Position numbers and translations under genes: made by a program. Below, piece after piece: positions 13,850 through 21,481 of a stretch of 21,725 bases of DNA (its first letter is position 1; every line of letters starts with the position of its first letter). The stretch is from NCBI GenBank assembly GCA_035702845.1, contig DASSZK010000198.1, positions 1 to 21,725 on the forward strand. Direction: 5' to 3'. Below the pieces are notes generated by a model. The model was not told the DNA's origin. It searched no databases and saw only the letters and a program-made list of their open reading frames with translations. This DNA comes from JAJZMF01 sp035702845 (GTDB taxonomy: Bacteria > Actinomycetota > Acidimicrobiia > Acidimicrobiales > Palsa-688).

Positions 13850-14758
13850 ATGGGGCCATCCCGGCGACGGCTCGACGCCGAGCTTGTACGCCGGGGCTTG
13901 GCGACCGGGCGAGGCGAGGCGGTGGCACTGATATCGGCTGGCCGGGTACTGGTGGGCGGCGCGCCTGCTGACAAGCCGGCCCGGCAGGTGGCGCCGAGCG
14001 AGCCGGTGGTAGTGACAGGTCCACCGGCCAGGTTTGCCAGCCGCGGCGGCGAGAAGCTGGACGCGGCCCTCGATAGGTTCGGGATCGACGTCGGCGGCCG
14101 GCAATCGCTGGATGCGGGCGCCTCGACCGGTGGCTTTACTGATTGCTTGCTCCAGCGCGGTGCTTCTCGGGTCGTGGCCGTCGACGTCGGGCACGGCCAG
14201 TTGCTGGAGAGGTTGCGCCATGATCCGCGTGTCGAGGTACTGGAGCATTGCAATATCCGTTCCTTGGTCCCGGCTGACCTCGGAGGCAGGCGCTTTCCTG
14301 TGTTGGTGGCGGACTTGTCCTTCATTTCGCTTCGCACGGTTGCCCCATCTCTCGTGGCGCTGGCGGCGCCGGGGGCTGACCTGGTCGTGCTCGTCAAACC
14401 GCAGTTCGAGGCCGGGCGTGCCGACGTGTCGCGCGGGCGCGGCGTGGTGCGCGGGCGTGAGGTGTGGCAGGGCGCGCTCAGCGGTGTCGCTGCAGCGTTC
14501 CTAGCCCAGGGAGCCATGCCGTGCGATGCCATGCCCTCGCCGATCACGGGCAGCAGCGGCAACGTGGAGTTCCTCCTCCATATCCGCACGCCGGTCCCGG
14601 ACCAGTCGCCGGCGGCGGCGCGAACTATCGGGGCCGATCTGAGCGCCGTCCTCGAGGCGGCGATCGAAGAAGCGTACGCCGGGGCGGATGTCAGCTATGG
14701 TGCCCGCGACGCCAGCGTGGAAGGTTCGACACAGGAGGTGCCAGCGTGGCAGTCATAG
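13850..14758 (+). CDS. tlyA: TlyA family rRNA (cytidine-2'-O)-methyltransferase
   Basis: A 302-residue protein. The N-terminal S4 RNA-binding domain spans about 5-65 (RRRLDAELVRRGLATGRGEAVALISAGRVLV). It is joined to an RrmJ/FtsJ-fold methyltransferase: SRGGEKL at 64-70, the SAM-binding loop LDAGASTGGFTDCLL at 87-101, VDVGHGQL at 111-118, DLSF from Asp155, KPQFE from Lys183, and NVEFLL with Glu240. Lys69, Asp155, Lys183 and Glu240 fit the K-D-K-E catalytic tetrad of the fold. Characterised TlyA enzymes methylate C1409 of 16S and C1920 of 23S rRNA and thereby confer capreomycin sensitivity. The C-terminus (ASVEGSTQEVPAWQS) is extra and overlaps the next gene by 13 bases. The gene leads the nadK-recN run, as in mycobacteria. 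Confidence 0.93.
   Translation: MGPSRRRLDAELVRRGLATGRGEAVALISAGRVLVGGAPADKPARQVAPSEPVVVTGPPARFASRGGEKLDAALDRFGIDVGGRQSLDAGASTGGFTDCLLQRGASRVVAVDVGHGQLLERLRHDPRVEVLEHCNIRSLVPADLGGRRFPVLVADLSFISLRTVAPSLVALAAPGADLVVLVKPQFEAGRADVSRGRGVVRGREVWQGALSGVAAAFLAQGAMPCDAMPSPITGSSGNVEFLLHIRTPVPDQSPAAARTIGADLSAVLEAAIEEAYAGADVSYGARDASVEGSTQEVPAWQS
14733..14738 (+). promoter_or_regulatory. ribosome binding site of nadK
   Basis: AGGAGG inside the end of tlyA, 7 bases before the GTG at 14746. It fixes the nadK start within an open frame that continues much further upstream. Confidence 0.75.
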
Positions 14759-15597
14759 GTCTCGTGGCCCACGTGGGCCGGCCTGAGGCGGCACGGGTGG
14801 CCGAGCAGACCAAGAGCTGGCTTGTCGAGGAAGGTCACCAGGCTCGCACCTTCCCCCAGCTTGGGCCGGCGGTGCTTGGTCCCGGCGAAGCGGCAGACGA
14901 GGTCAAGGATCTGGATCTCCTGGTGAGCCTGGGGGGCGATGGCACCATGCTGCGCGCCGTCGGCTTGGTGCTCGGCACGGGCGTGCCGGTGCTGGGCGTC
15001 AATTTTGGCCGGTTCGGCTATCTCACGGCCGCCGAGCCGGACGGCCTCAATGCGGCGGTGTGCCGCTTTCTGGACGGCGATTTCGAGTTGGAGAAGAGGA
15101 TGACCGTCCAGGCGACGGTGGTCGGAGAAGACGGTACGCCCCGCCTGGGCCCCGCGACAGGCCTCAACGATGTAGTGCTTGCCCGGCCCACCGGTGCTCA
15201 CACGATCAACGTGGACATGGAGATCACGGGCTCGCATTTCCTCAGCTTTGCCGCTGACTCGATGATCCTTTCCACGCCTACGGGCTCGACAGGCTACAAC
15301 CTGTCGGCGCGCGGGCCGATCGTTTCCCCCAAGCTGGACTGCCTGGTGGTGACGCCCGTTTCTCCCCATATGCTTTTTGACCGCAGTGTCGTGCTCGGGC
15401 GCTCCGACACGGTCGAGTTCGAAGTGGTCGGTCCGTCGGGCGCAGAGCTCATCGTGGATGGTGCCAATGTCGGGGTGGCTGTCGTCGGCGAGAGGGTGGT
15501 CTGCAACGCCGGGCCCGACGACGCAGTCCTCGTCACGTTCGGAGGGCGTAGTTTCGAGACGGTGCTGAAAAACAAGTTCCGCCTTGCCGATCGCTGA
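14746..15597 (+). CDS. nadK: NAD kinase
   Basis: A 283-residue protein from a GTG with a strong upstream site. It phosphorylates NAD to NADP using ATP or polyphosphate. The diagnostic motifs are GGDGT at 63-67 (LVSLGGDGTML), FGRFGYL at 88-93, LNDVVLARP around 140-147, and the Gly-rich STPTGSTGYNLSARGP from residue 176, which binds the nucleotide. The rest follows the two-domain NAD kinase fold, ending in a beta domain (TVEFEVVGPSGAELIVDGANV). Length and motifs are normal. It overlaps the end of tlyA and is followed by recN after 6 bases, so the three are one transcription unit, as in Mycobacterium. Confidence 0.95.
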   Translation: MAVIGLVAHVGRPEAARVAEQTKSWLVEEGHQARTFPQLGPAVLGPGEAADEVKDLDLLVSLGGDGTMLRAVGLVLGTGVPVLGVNFGRFGYLTAAEPDGLNAAVCRFLDGDFELEKRMTVQATVVGEDGTPRLGPATGLNDVVLARPTGAHTINVDMEITGSHFLSFAADSMILSTPTGSTGYNLSARGPIVSPKLDCLVVTPVSPHMLFDRSVVLGRSDTVEFEVVGPSGAELIVDGANVGVAVVGERVVCNAGPDDAVLVTFGGRSFETVLKNKFRLADR

Positions 15598-15603
15598 TCT
15601 GCT

Positions 15604-17373
15604 GTGCTGAGCGAACTGCGCGCCCGGCAGCTCGGCGTGATCGAGGACTTGACCTTGTTGCTCGGCCCCGGCATGACGGCGGTTACCGGTGAGACCGGTG
15701 CCGGCAAGACGATGGTTGTGGGGGCCCTGGCGCTGCTCGTGGGGGGCCGGGCCGACCCGGTGCTTGTGCGCCATGGAGCCGATGAGGCCGTCGTTGAGGG
15801 CAGGTTCTGTGATGGCGGCTCGGAGACGGTCCTGTCCAGGGCGATCGCTGTGCAAGGGCGGTCCCGGGCGTATATCGACGGCCGTATGGTTACGGCCGCC
15901 TCTCTGTCAGGGTGCGGCGCCGCCTTGGTCGACCTGCACGGGCAGCACGCTCATCAATCGTTGCTCTCGCCATCGGCGCAGCGAGCGGCTCTTGACCGCT
16001 TCGCTGGCGTCAGCACAGCTCGCCGTGACGGCGCTCGCCGGCGGGTGAGCGACCTCGAACGCCAGCTGGCCGAAGCAGGTGGGGACAGGGATGCCAGAGA
16101 GCGCGAGGAGGCGCTCCTGCGTTTCCAGCTCGACGAGATCGCTCGGGCGCGAATAGATGGCCCGGACGAGGAGGAGCGCCTGCGTGAGGAGTTCGAGCTG
16201 CTGTCCGCCGCCGGGTCCCACCGGGCGGCGGCGACTTCGGCGCACGGTGCGCTGGTCGGAGACGACCAGCTGATCGACCGGGTCGGCGCTCTCGTCGCGT
16301 CCCTTGCAGGGAACCCTCCCTTGGCCGATGCCGGCGGGCGCCTGCGGTCCGTAGCGGCGGAGCTGGCTGACATAGCCGAGGAGCTGCGCAAGGCGAGCGA
16401 GACCCTGGAGGAGGACCCGCAACGCCTCGCTGAGGTCACGGAACGTCGCTCGCTTTTGCGCGAACTGGTCCGTAAGTACGCTCGGGCGGGGTCCCTGGCC
16501 GACGTGCTCGCGTGGGAAGAACAAGCTCGTCAGCGGCTCGACTACCTTGCCGGCGAGGGATCGAGGGCGGTTAGGCTCGCTGAGGAGCTCAGCTTGGCCC
16601 GCGCCGATCTGCGGGCGGCGGCAGGCGAACTCGGGGCCGTGAGGCGGGGCGCCGCCGCTTCCTTCGCCAGCGCCGTGGAAGCGGAGCTGCGCCAGCTGGC
16701 TATGCCCAAGGCCCGGTTCGCCGTGTCGACCGGTGAAAATGTGCCGGTTGGCGAGGGTGACAAGGTTGTTGATCGGGTTGACCAGGCCGAAGGGGGAGAC
16801 GCGCGCATACCGCCAGTCCCCGGTGACGAGCTGCGCGAGCTCGCCGCGGACGACGTCTGCTTCTTGCTCGGCGCGAATGCGGGCGAGGCTTTGGCGCCGC
16901 TGTCAAAGGTGGCTTCCGGCGGGGAGCTGGCGCGGGCAATGCTTGCGTTGCGCTTGGTGGTGTTGCAGCGTTCGGGGACAACGAGTGCCGAAGCGGCGAG
17001 CGGGGCGCCGAGCGGCGCCGAGGCACAGGGCGAGCAGCCGGAGGGGCCGGGCACATTGGTGTTCGACGAGGTCGACGCAGGCATTGGCGGTGAGGCTGCG
17101 ATTGCCGTCGGGCGCGCCCTGGCTCGCCTCGGCGAGCGCTTCCAGGTGTTGGTGGTGACCCACCTGGCTCAGGTAGCTGCCTTCGCCGGCTCTCATGTGG
17201 TTGTTACCAAGAGCGAAGACGGCGCCCGCACAGTCTCGACTGCGGCCCAGGTTGGCGGCCGGGACAGGGTTGTCGAGCTGGCACGCATGCTTTCGGGCCA
17301 GCCCGCCAGCAAAGCAGCTCAGCGTCACGCCGCCGAGCTGCTATCCCAGGCCTCGGCTGGCTACCTGAGCTAA
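15604..17373 (+). CDS. recN: DNA repair protein RecN
   Basis: A 589-residue SMC-like ATPase that acts early in double-strand break repair. The N-terminal part is MLSELRARQLGVIEDLTLLLGPGMTAVTGETGAGKT-like, with the GETGAGKT Walker A at 29-36. A coiled-coil middle covers about 150-370 (ERQLAEAGGDRDAREREEALLRFQLDE and later heptads). The C-terminal ATPase half has the signature SGGELARAMLAL from Ser438 and Walker B LVFDEVDAGIGG with Asp488-Glu489. A Gly/Ala/Glu-rich insertion (about residues 460-483) sits between the signature and Walker B, a variable spot. The GTG start lacks an obvious ribosome site, consistent with reinitiation 6 bases after nadK. In mycobacteria recN is followed by steA and mctB; here pyrG comes next. 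Confidence 0.93.
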   Translation: MLSELRARQLGVIEDLTLLLGPGMTAVTGETGAGKTMVVGALALLVGGRADPVLVRHGADEAVVEGRFCDGGSETVLSRAIAVQGRSRAYIDGRMVTAASLSGCGAALVDLHGQHAHQSLLSPSAQRAALDRFAGVSTARRDGARRRVSDLERQLAEAGGDRDAREREEALLRFQLDEIARARIDGPDEEERLREEFELLSAAGSHRAAATSAHGALVGDDQLIDRVGALVASLAGNPPLADAGGRLRSVAAELADIAEELRKASETLEEDPQRLAEVTERRSLLRELVRKYARAGSLADVLAWEEQARQRLDYLAGEGSRAVRLAEELSLARADLRAAAGELGAVRRGAAASFASAVEAELRQLAMPKARFAVSTGENVPVGEGDKVVDRVDQAEGGDARIPPVPGDELRELAADDVCFLLGANAGEALAPLSKVASGGELARAMLALRLVVLQRSGTTSAEAASGAPSGAEAQGEQPEGPGTLVFDEVDAGIGGEAAIAVGRALARLGERFQVLVVTHLAQVAAFAGSHVVVTKSEDGARTVSTAAQVGGRDRVVELARMLSGQPASKAAQRHAAELLSQASAGYLS

Positions 17374-17497
17374 GGTGGGGTGGCCACCCGAGAAGGCCTG
17401 ACCACGAGCCAGGCAAGGCTGGGGCAGGCGATCTCGACCGGCCAGTGAGCCCGCCGTTGAATTGAGCGGGTAGGTGCAATTGCTGACTGGAGGGATC
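17374..17497 (+). other. recN-pyrG spacer
   Basis: A 124-base gap with no gene. It contains a loopless palindrome GGGTGGCCACCC at 17378-17389 and a small hairpin (CCCGC at 17450-17454 with GCGGG at 17466-17470) just ahead of the pyrG ribosome site. It may hold a pyrG promoter or leader, but no clear -35/-10 pair was found. Confidence 0.4.
17489..17493 (+). promoter_or_regulatory. ribosome binding site of pyrG
   Basis: GGAGG, 4 bases before the TTG at 17498. It supports this start over the in-frame GTG at 17474, because the family begins with (M)AKHIFVTGGV. Confidence 0.6.
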
Positions 17498-19198
17498 TTG
17501 GCGAAGCACATCTTCGTGACCGGGGGAGTGGCGAGCTCTCTGGGCAAGGGGCTCACGGCGGCGTCCCTGGGACGCCTGCTAAAGAGCCGGGGCCTACGGG
17601 TCACCATGCAAAAGCTCGACCCTTACATCAATGTCGACCCCGGCACGATGAACCCCTTCGAGCATGGTGAGGTGTTCGTTACCGACGACGGGGGCGAGAT
17701 GGACCTCGATCTCGGCCATTACGAGCGGTTCATCGACGAAGCTCTCTCGCGCGACTCCAACGCAACGACGGGTTCTATTTACCAGTCTGTGATCGCCAAG
17801 GAACGCCGCGGCGAGTACCTGGGCAAGACCGTTCAGGTGATCCCCCACATCACCAACGAGATAAAGCACCGCATACGACGCCTGGGCACTGACGACGTAG
17901 ACGTCGTCATAACCGAGATCGGCGGCACCGTCGGTGACATCGAGATCCTTCCGTTCCTCGAGGCAGTACGCCAGATCCGCAAAGAGGTGGGACGCGACAA
18001 CGTCTGCTACATCCATGTGACCCTGGTGCCCTACCTCGGGCCGTCAGGCGAGCAGAAAACCAAGCCGACCCAGCATTCCGTGACGGAGTTGCGGTCGCGG
18101 GGCATACAGCCCGATGTCATCATCCTTCGAAGTGACCGCCCGCTCCCGCCCAGCTTGAAGACCAAGATCTCGATGTTGTGCGACGTCCCCGAGGAAGCGG
18201 TCATATCCAACATCGACGCCCCCAACCTCTATGAGATCCCGTTGTCCCTGCACGAAGAGGGCCTCGACGAGTACGTATGCAAGCTGCTCCACCTCGAAGG
18301 GCCCTCGCAGGCGCCGCACGTGCACGCACTCGACTTGTCGCATTGGCGGGCCCTCGTGGGCCGAGTGGAAGCCGCCGACAAGCCGGTGCGGATCGGCCTC
18401 ATCGGCAAGTACGTGAACCTGCCCGACGCCTACCTTTCGGTCGTCGAGGCGCTCAGGCACGGTGGGTATGCCCATGGGGCGCGGGTGCAGCTCGACTGGG
18501 TCCAAGCCGAAGAGGTCGAGGGGTTGCTGGCGGAAGGCCGTCTGTGGGAGCTCGACGGCATGATCGTCCCCGGAGGCTTTGGCGAGCGGGGTATCGAGGG
18601 GATGATCACGGCAGTGGGGTACGCCCGCGAGCACGGGTTGCCCTGCCTGGGGCTCTGCTTGGGCCTGCAGGTCATGGTCATCGAATTTGCCCGCAACGGT
18701 GCCGGGCTGGACCGAGCCAACTCCCGCGAGTTTGCTCCCGGGTCACCGCACCTGGTGATCGACCTCATGGACGAGCAGCGTGAGATAGTAAGCCAGTCCA
18801 ACTACGGGGGGACGATGCGCCTCGGCACCTACCCGGCACGCTTGCGACCGGGTAGCCAGGTGGCAGCGGTATATGGGGCCGAGCTGGTCTTCGAGCGCCA
18901 CCGGCACCGTTACGAGGTAAACCCTCGTTACCGCAGCCGCCTGGAGCAGGCTGGGCTCAACTGCAGTGGGGAATCACCTGACGGCCGTTTGGTCGAGATG
19001 ATCGAGCTCCCTGGGCACCCATTCTGGATGGGCACGCAGGCGCACCCCGAGTTCAAGAGCCGCCCCGATCGGCCACATCCGCTTTTCAGTGGCCTGGTGC
19101 AGGCTGCCCTGGCTCGGGCCGAAGGTCGAAAGCCGCATCTGATCGACCCGGACATGGTGCCGGTACGCAATGCGGGAGCACCCATTGCCCTCGGGTGA
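17498..19198 (+). CDS. pyrG: CTP synthase
   Basis: A 566-residue CTP synthase from a TTG start, normal in length. It converts UTP to CTP using ATP and glutamine, the last step of pyrimidine nucleotide synthesis. The synthetase half opens with KHIFVTGGVASSLGKGLTAASLG, including the P-loop-like SSLGKG, then KLDPYINVDPGTMNPFEHGEVFVTDDGGE. The class I glutamine amidotransferase half has the nucleophile Cys387 in GLCLGLQ, the oxyanion Gly-rich VPGGFGERG, and the His516-Pro-Glu518 pair in QAHPEFKSRP. Everything expected is intact. The next gene begins inside its last codons, so pyrG and the Nudix gene are coupled, as in Rv1699-Rv1700. The start TTG is fixed by its ribosome site and by the conserved N-terminus. 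Confidence 0.95.
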   Translation: MAKHIFVTGGVASSLGKGLTAASLGRLLKSRGLRVTMQKLDPYINVDPGTMNPFEHGEVFVTDDGGEMDLDLGHYERFIDEALSRDSNATTGSIYQSVIAKERRGEYLGKTVQVIPHITNEIKHRIRRLGTDDVDVVITEIGGTVGDIEILPFLEAVRQIRKEVGRDNVCYIHVTLVPYLGPSGEQKTKPTQHSVTELRSRGIQPDVIILRSDRPLPPSLKTKISMLCDVPEEAVISNIDAPNLYEIPLSLHEEGLDEYVCKLLHLEGPSQAPHVHALDLSHWRALVGRVEAADKPVRIGLIGKYVNLPDAYLSVVEALRHGGYAHGARVQLDWVQAEEVEGLLAEGRLWELDGMIVPGGFGERGIEGMITAVGYAREHGLPCLGLCLGLQVMVIEFARNGAGLDRANSREFAPGSPHLVIDLMDEQREIVSQSNYGGTMRLGTYPARLRPGSQVAAVYGAELVFERHRHRYEVNPRYRSRLEQAGLNCSGESPDGRLVEMIELPGHPFWMGTQAHPEFKSRPDRPHPLFSGLVQAALARAEGRKPHLIDPDMVPVRNAGAPIALG

Positions 19199-19751
19199 AT
19201 TTCGCCGGGTAGGGGAGCGCCCCGTCTACCAGTCCACCTTGTTGCATGTTTTCGTAGGGAGCTATGAAGCTCCAGATGGATCGAGCTTCGAACGCGATAT
19301 CGTGCGGCACCCGGGTGCCGTCGTAGTCGTCCCGTATGACGACGCGACGGGAGAGGTCGTCCTTGTCCGCCAGTACCGTGCCCCGATCGAGCAGCACCTG
19401 CTCGAAATCCCTGCCGGCAAGAGGGACGTTGCCGACGAACCCACCGAGGTGACCGCGGCCCGTGAACTGGCTGAGGAGGCGGCGCTCGAGGCGGGTACCC
19501 TAACCCTCCTAGGCCGCTTCTTCAATTCCCCTGGTTTCTCCGACGAGGAGTCCTGGTGCTACCTGGCGCGAGACCTGCGCCCGGTACCGGGCGAGCGCCA
19601 GGGTATCGAAGAGCAGTACATGACGATCGAGAGAAGGCCTCTTTCGGCCGTCGCTTCCTTGGTGGCAGCTCGGGAGATCACCGACGCCAAGACGATCGTC
19701 GGGTTGTTCATGGCACAGGCACGGATCTCCTCCATGCCGCTTGCAGGGTGA
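19170..19751 (+). CDS. Nudix hydrolase, ADP-ribose pyrophosphatase-like
   Basis: A 193-residue protein overlapping the end of pyrG by 29 bases if begun at the ATG at 19170. A TTG at 19185 with GGGAG 6 bases before it is a competing start. The Nudix box is at about 83-106: EIPAGKRDVADEPTEVTAAREL then AEEAAL, with the metal-binding Glu99, Glu102 and Glu103 in RELAEE. The preceding VRQYRAPIEQHLLEIPAG is typical of ADP-ribose pyrophosphatases, which cut ADP-ribose to AMP and ribose 5-phosphate. The Gly that normally closes the box (EExG) is Ala105 here. The same pyrG-Nudix-xerD order occurs in mycobacteria (Rv1699-Rv1701). Soluble, no signal peptide. Confidence 0.88.
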   Translation: MREHPLPSGEFRRVGERPVYQSTLLHVFVGSYEAPDGSSFERDIVRHPGAVVVVPYDDATGEVVLVRQYRAPIEQHLLEIPAGKRDVADEPTEVTAARELAEEAALEAGTLTLLGRFFNSPGFSDEESWCYLARDLRPVPGERQGIEEQYMTIERRPLSAVASLVAAREITDAKTIVGLFMAQARISSMPLAG

Positions 19752-19778
19752 TGCCCAAGGCCACCCACCCCGAAGGTT

Positions 19779-20813
19779 GTGCCCTCAGGTAGGCCCGTGG
19801 GCCCCGGACGGGCCCTACCGTCGGGGGCCGCTCTGGCGGCACTAAGTCTTGAGGCCGAGGAGCTATTGAGCTGGCTGTCGGTAGAGCGGGGCCGCAGTCA
19901 GAACACGATCATCTCCTACCGGCGTGACCTGTTGGCTTACGAGACGTGGCTGCGCCAGCAGGCCGCCAATGACCACGCCCAGCACGCCGGCGAGCGGGCC
20001 GGCGGCCCAGACGGCGCCGCGCCGGGCGCCGCCGGTGACGTCGACGAGGCCACGGTAAGCCGGTACGTGGGGCACCTGCGGGCCAAAGGGCTCGCTCCCG
20101 CCTCAGTGGCGCGTGCTGTCGTCGCTGTGCGTTCGTTCCACAGGTTCATGGCCCTGGAGGGGCGCGCCATCCAAGATCCGGCGCGCGACCTGAAGCCCCC
20201 GCGCCTGCCCCAGAGCCTTCCCAAAGCGCTGACTGAAAGCGAGGTCAAGGCCCTACTTGCGGCGGTTACTGGCACGGGGCCTTTGGCCCTACGTGATCGG
20301 GCGGTCCTTGAGGTCCTTTACGCCACTGGCGCTCGTATATCCGAGCTAACGGCTATGTCGCTGGCGGACCTGGCCATCGAGGAGCAGTTGGTGCGCGTTA
20401 CCGGTAAGGGCAACAAGGAGCGTCTGGTGCCCCTTGGCCGCTATGCCCGTCAGGCCTTGGTGGAGTGGCTGGGGCCCGGCGGGCGTCCATTGGTAATGCC
20501 CAAACGTTGGGCCCGTCGATCGGATTCCGACGCCGTCTTCCTCAACGCGAGAGGGGGACGGATCAGCCGCCAGGGCGTATGGGGGATCGTCAAGCACTAC
20601 GGGGACCGCGCCGGTCTTGCGGGCAGGTTGTCGCCGCATGTCCTGCGGCACAGCTGTGCCACGCACCTGCTCGACCATGGCGCCGACATCCGCATCGTGC
20701 AAGAGGTGCTCGGGCACGCGTCCGTGGCGACGACTCAGGTCTACACAAAGGTGTCCGCCCAGCGGCTCAAGGCGGCTTACCTGAGCGCCCATCCTCGTGC
20801 GCGCCAGGACTGA
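19779..20813 (+). CDS. xerD: tyrosine recombinase XerD
   Basis: A tyrosine recombinase of 344 residues from the GTG at 19779; the first ~20 residues look unconserved and the start is uncertain. The N-terminal core-binding domain (SWLSVERGRSQNTIISYRRDLLAYETWL) carries an Ala/Gly-rich insertion at about 62-87. The catalytic set is complete: Arg186 in ATGARISEL, Lys210 in GKGNKERLVPL, His287 and Arg290 in HVLRHSCATHLL, His313 in LGHAS, and nucleophile Tyr322 in TQVYTKV. XerD with XerC resolves chromosome dimers at dif during division. Its place after pyrG and the Nudix gene matches mycobacterial Rv1701, so the chromosomal XerD is preferred over a phage or integron integrase. Confidence 0.92.
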   Translation: MPSGRPVGPGRALPSGAALAALSLEAEELLSWLSVERGRSQNTIISYRRDLLAYETWLRQQAANDHAQHAGERAGGPDGAAPGAAGDVDEATVSRYVGHLRAKGLAPASVARAVVAVRSFHRFMALEGRAIQDPARDLKPPRLPQSLPKALTESEVKALLAAVTGTGPLALRDRAVLEVLYATGARISELTAMSLADLAIEEQLVRVTGKGNKERLVPLGRYARQALVEWLGPGGRPLVMPKRWARRSDSDAVFLNARGGRISRQGVWGIVKHYGDRAGLAGRLSPHVLRHSCATHLLDHGADIRIVQEVLGHASVATTQVYTKVSAQRLKAAYLSAHPRARQD

Positions 20814-20814
20814 A

Positions 20815-20838
20815 GCCGTCGGCGAGCGGCACGACGGC
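20815..20838 (+). terminator. hairpin terminator after xerD
   Basis: GCCGTCG (20815-20821) and CGACGGC (20832-20838) form a perfect 7-bp GC-rich stem with a 10-base loop, starting 2 bases after the xerD stop. There is no strong U-run. Confidence 0.5.
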
Positions 20839-20933
20839 GGTTACGTTCCAACGCTCCGTGTTCCCGTAGCCGAGCTCTCTGGCTTTATAAACGCCAGGTG
20901 CGTAACAGGCGGCACGACCCCGCAGCGAGGGTC

Positions 20934-20939
20934 TACACT
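20934..20939 (+). promoter_or_regulatory. probable -10 element, leaderless zinc-finger gene
   Basis: TACACT matches the TAnnnT -10 pattern and ends 6 bases before the ATG at 20946, which has no ribosome site. This suggests transcription begins at or beside the start codon. Confidence 0.5.
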
Positions 20940-20945
20940 GCGGCC

Positions 20946-21281
20946 ATGGAGGCGGACACAGTCAGCACCCTGAAGGAGGAGCTCGAGTCCCAGCGGGCTG
21001 CTCTACGCCTGGAGCTTTCCGAGCTCGGCATCGGCGCTGAAGGATTGTCCTATGACCCTAACTTTGCCGACTCGAGCCAGGTGACTGCGGAGCGAGGGGA
21101 AGCGGAGGCCCTGGCGATGACCCTCACCAACAACCTCGGCGAGGTCGAGCATGCCTTGGCCAAGTTGGACGCCGGTAGCTATGGGCTGTGCGAAGGTTGC
21201 GGGCAGGACATCTCCCCGGCCCGCCTCGAGGCGATGCCGGCCACTCGTTACTGCATTACCTGCGCGGCACGCCGCCGTTGA
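20946..21281 (+). CDS. DksA/TraR-family zinc-finger protein
   Basis: A 111-residue protein from the ATG at 20946; an in-frame GTG exists further upstream, but the promoter-like TACACT lies between the two. The N-terminal ~70 residues form a helical, probably coiled-coil region rich in Glu (LKEELESQRAALRLELSELG; TNNLGEVEHALAKLDAGSYG). The C-terminus holds a four-cysteine zinc finger: Cys82 and Cys85 in LCEGCGQDI, Cys103 and Cys106 in YCITC. This is the architecture of DksA/TraR-type proteins, which bind in the RNA polymerase secondary channel, although actinobacterial members are poorly characterised. The acidic tip residues of DksA (two Asp in the coiled-coil loop) are not obvious, so polymerase control is only possible, not shown. 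Confidence 0.82.
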   Translation: MEADTVSTLKEELESQRAALRLELSELGIGAEGLSYDPNFADSSQVTAERGEAEALAMTLTNNLGEVEHALAKLDAGSYGLCEGCGQDISPARLEAMPATRYCITCAARRR

Positions 21282-21287
21282 CGCTGC

Positions 21288-21329
21288 CCCAGTGCCCTTC
21301 GCCCAGTGCCCTTCGCCCAGTGCCCTTCG
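21288..21329. repeat. three perfect tandem copies of a 14-base unit
   Basis: CCCAGTGCCCTTCG is repeated at 21288-21301, 21302-21315 and 21316-21329, beginning 7 bases after the stop of the zinc-finger gene. No spacers are present, so it is not CRISPR. Confidence 0.9.
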
Positions 21330-21467
21330 GCGTGCTCCGCGGTTTAATCGCCACCGTGCGTGACTTCCGGGTGTTCGCACAGTTGCCGCGGCAGGTAGAC
21401 AATTGGGCGCGGTCGTCCAAGTTGCGCTAATACTTAAAAACACGGCCCGTGCCGGCCAGCTCACTCC

Positions 21468-21474
21468 AAGGAGG
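21468..21474 (+). promoter_or_regulatory. ribosome binding site of the right-edge gene
   Basis: AAGGAGG, 7 bases before the GTG at 21482. It is the main support for the partial gene that follows. Confidence 0.65.
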
Positions 21475-21481
21475 GCAACAG

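Larger units (their letters stand above)
21282..21481. other. repeat-bearing spacer before the last gene
   Basis: About 200 bases with no gene. It holds three tandem 14-base units at 21288-21329, a weak TTGGGC / TAATAC pair around 21403-21433 (19-base spacer, poor), and the ribosome site of the next gene. Confidence 0.4.

Noticed and set aside
13697..14248. 183-codon minus-strand open frame over the HAD/tlyA boundary
   Set aside because: It overlaps clear catalytic motifs of tlyA on the other strand and has no recognisable motif.
14695..15855. 386-codon minus-strand open frame
   Set aside because: Antisense to NAD kinase, whose GGDGT and STPTGSTGY motifs are unmistakable; the antisense product is His/Gln/Arg-rich with no domain.
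17378..17389. GGGTGGCCACCC as a terminator for recN
   Set aside because: There is no loop, so it cannot form a hairpin of useful size; it is only a palindrome.
17450..17470. Attenuator hairpin in the pyrG leader
   Set aside because: The stem is only 5 bp with an 11-base loop and there is no U-run or competing structure; too weak to claim.
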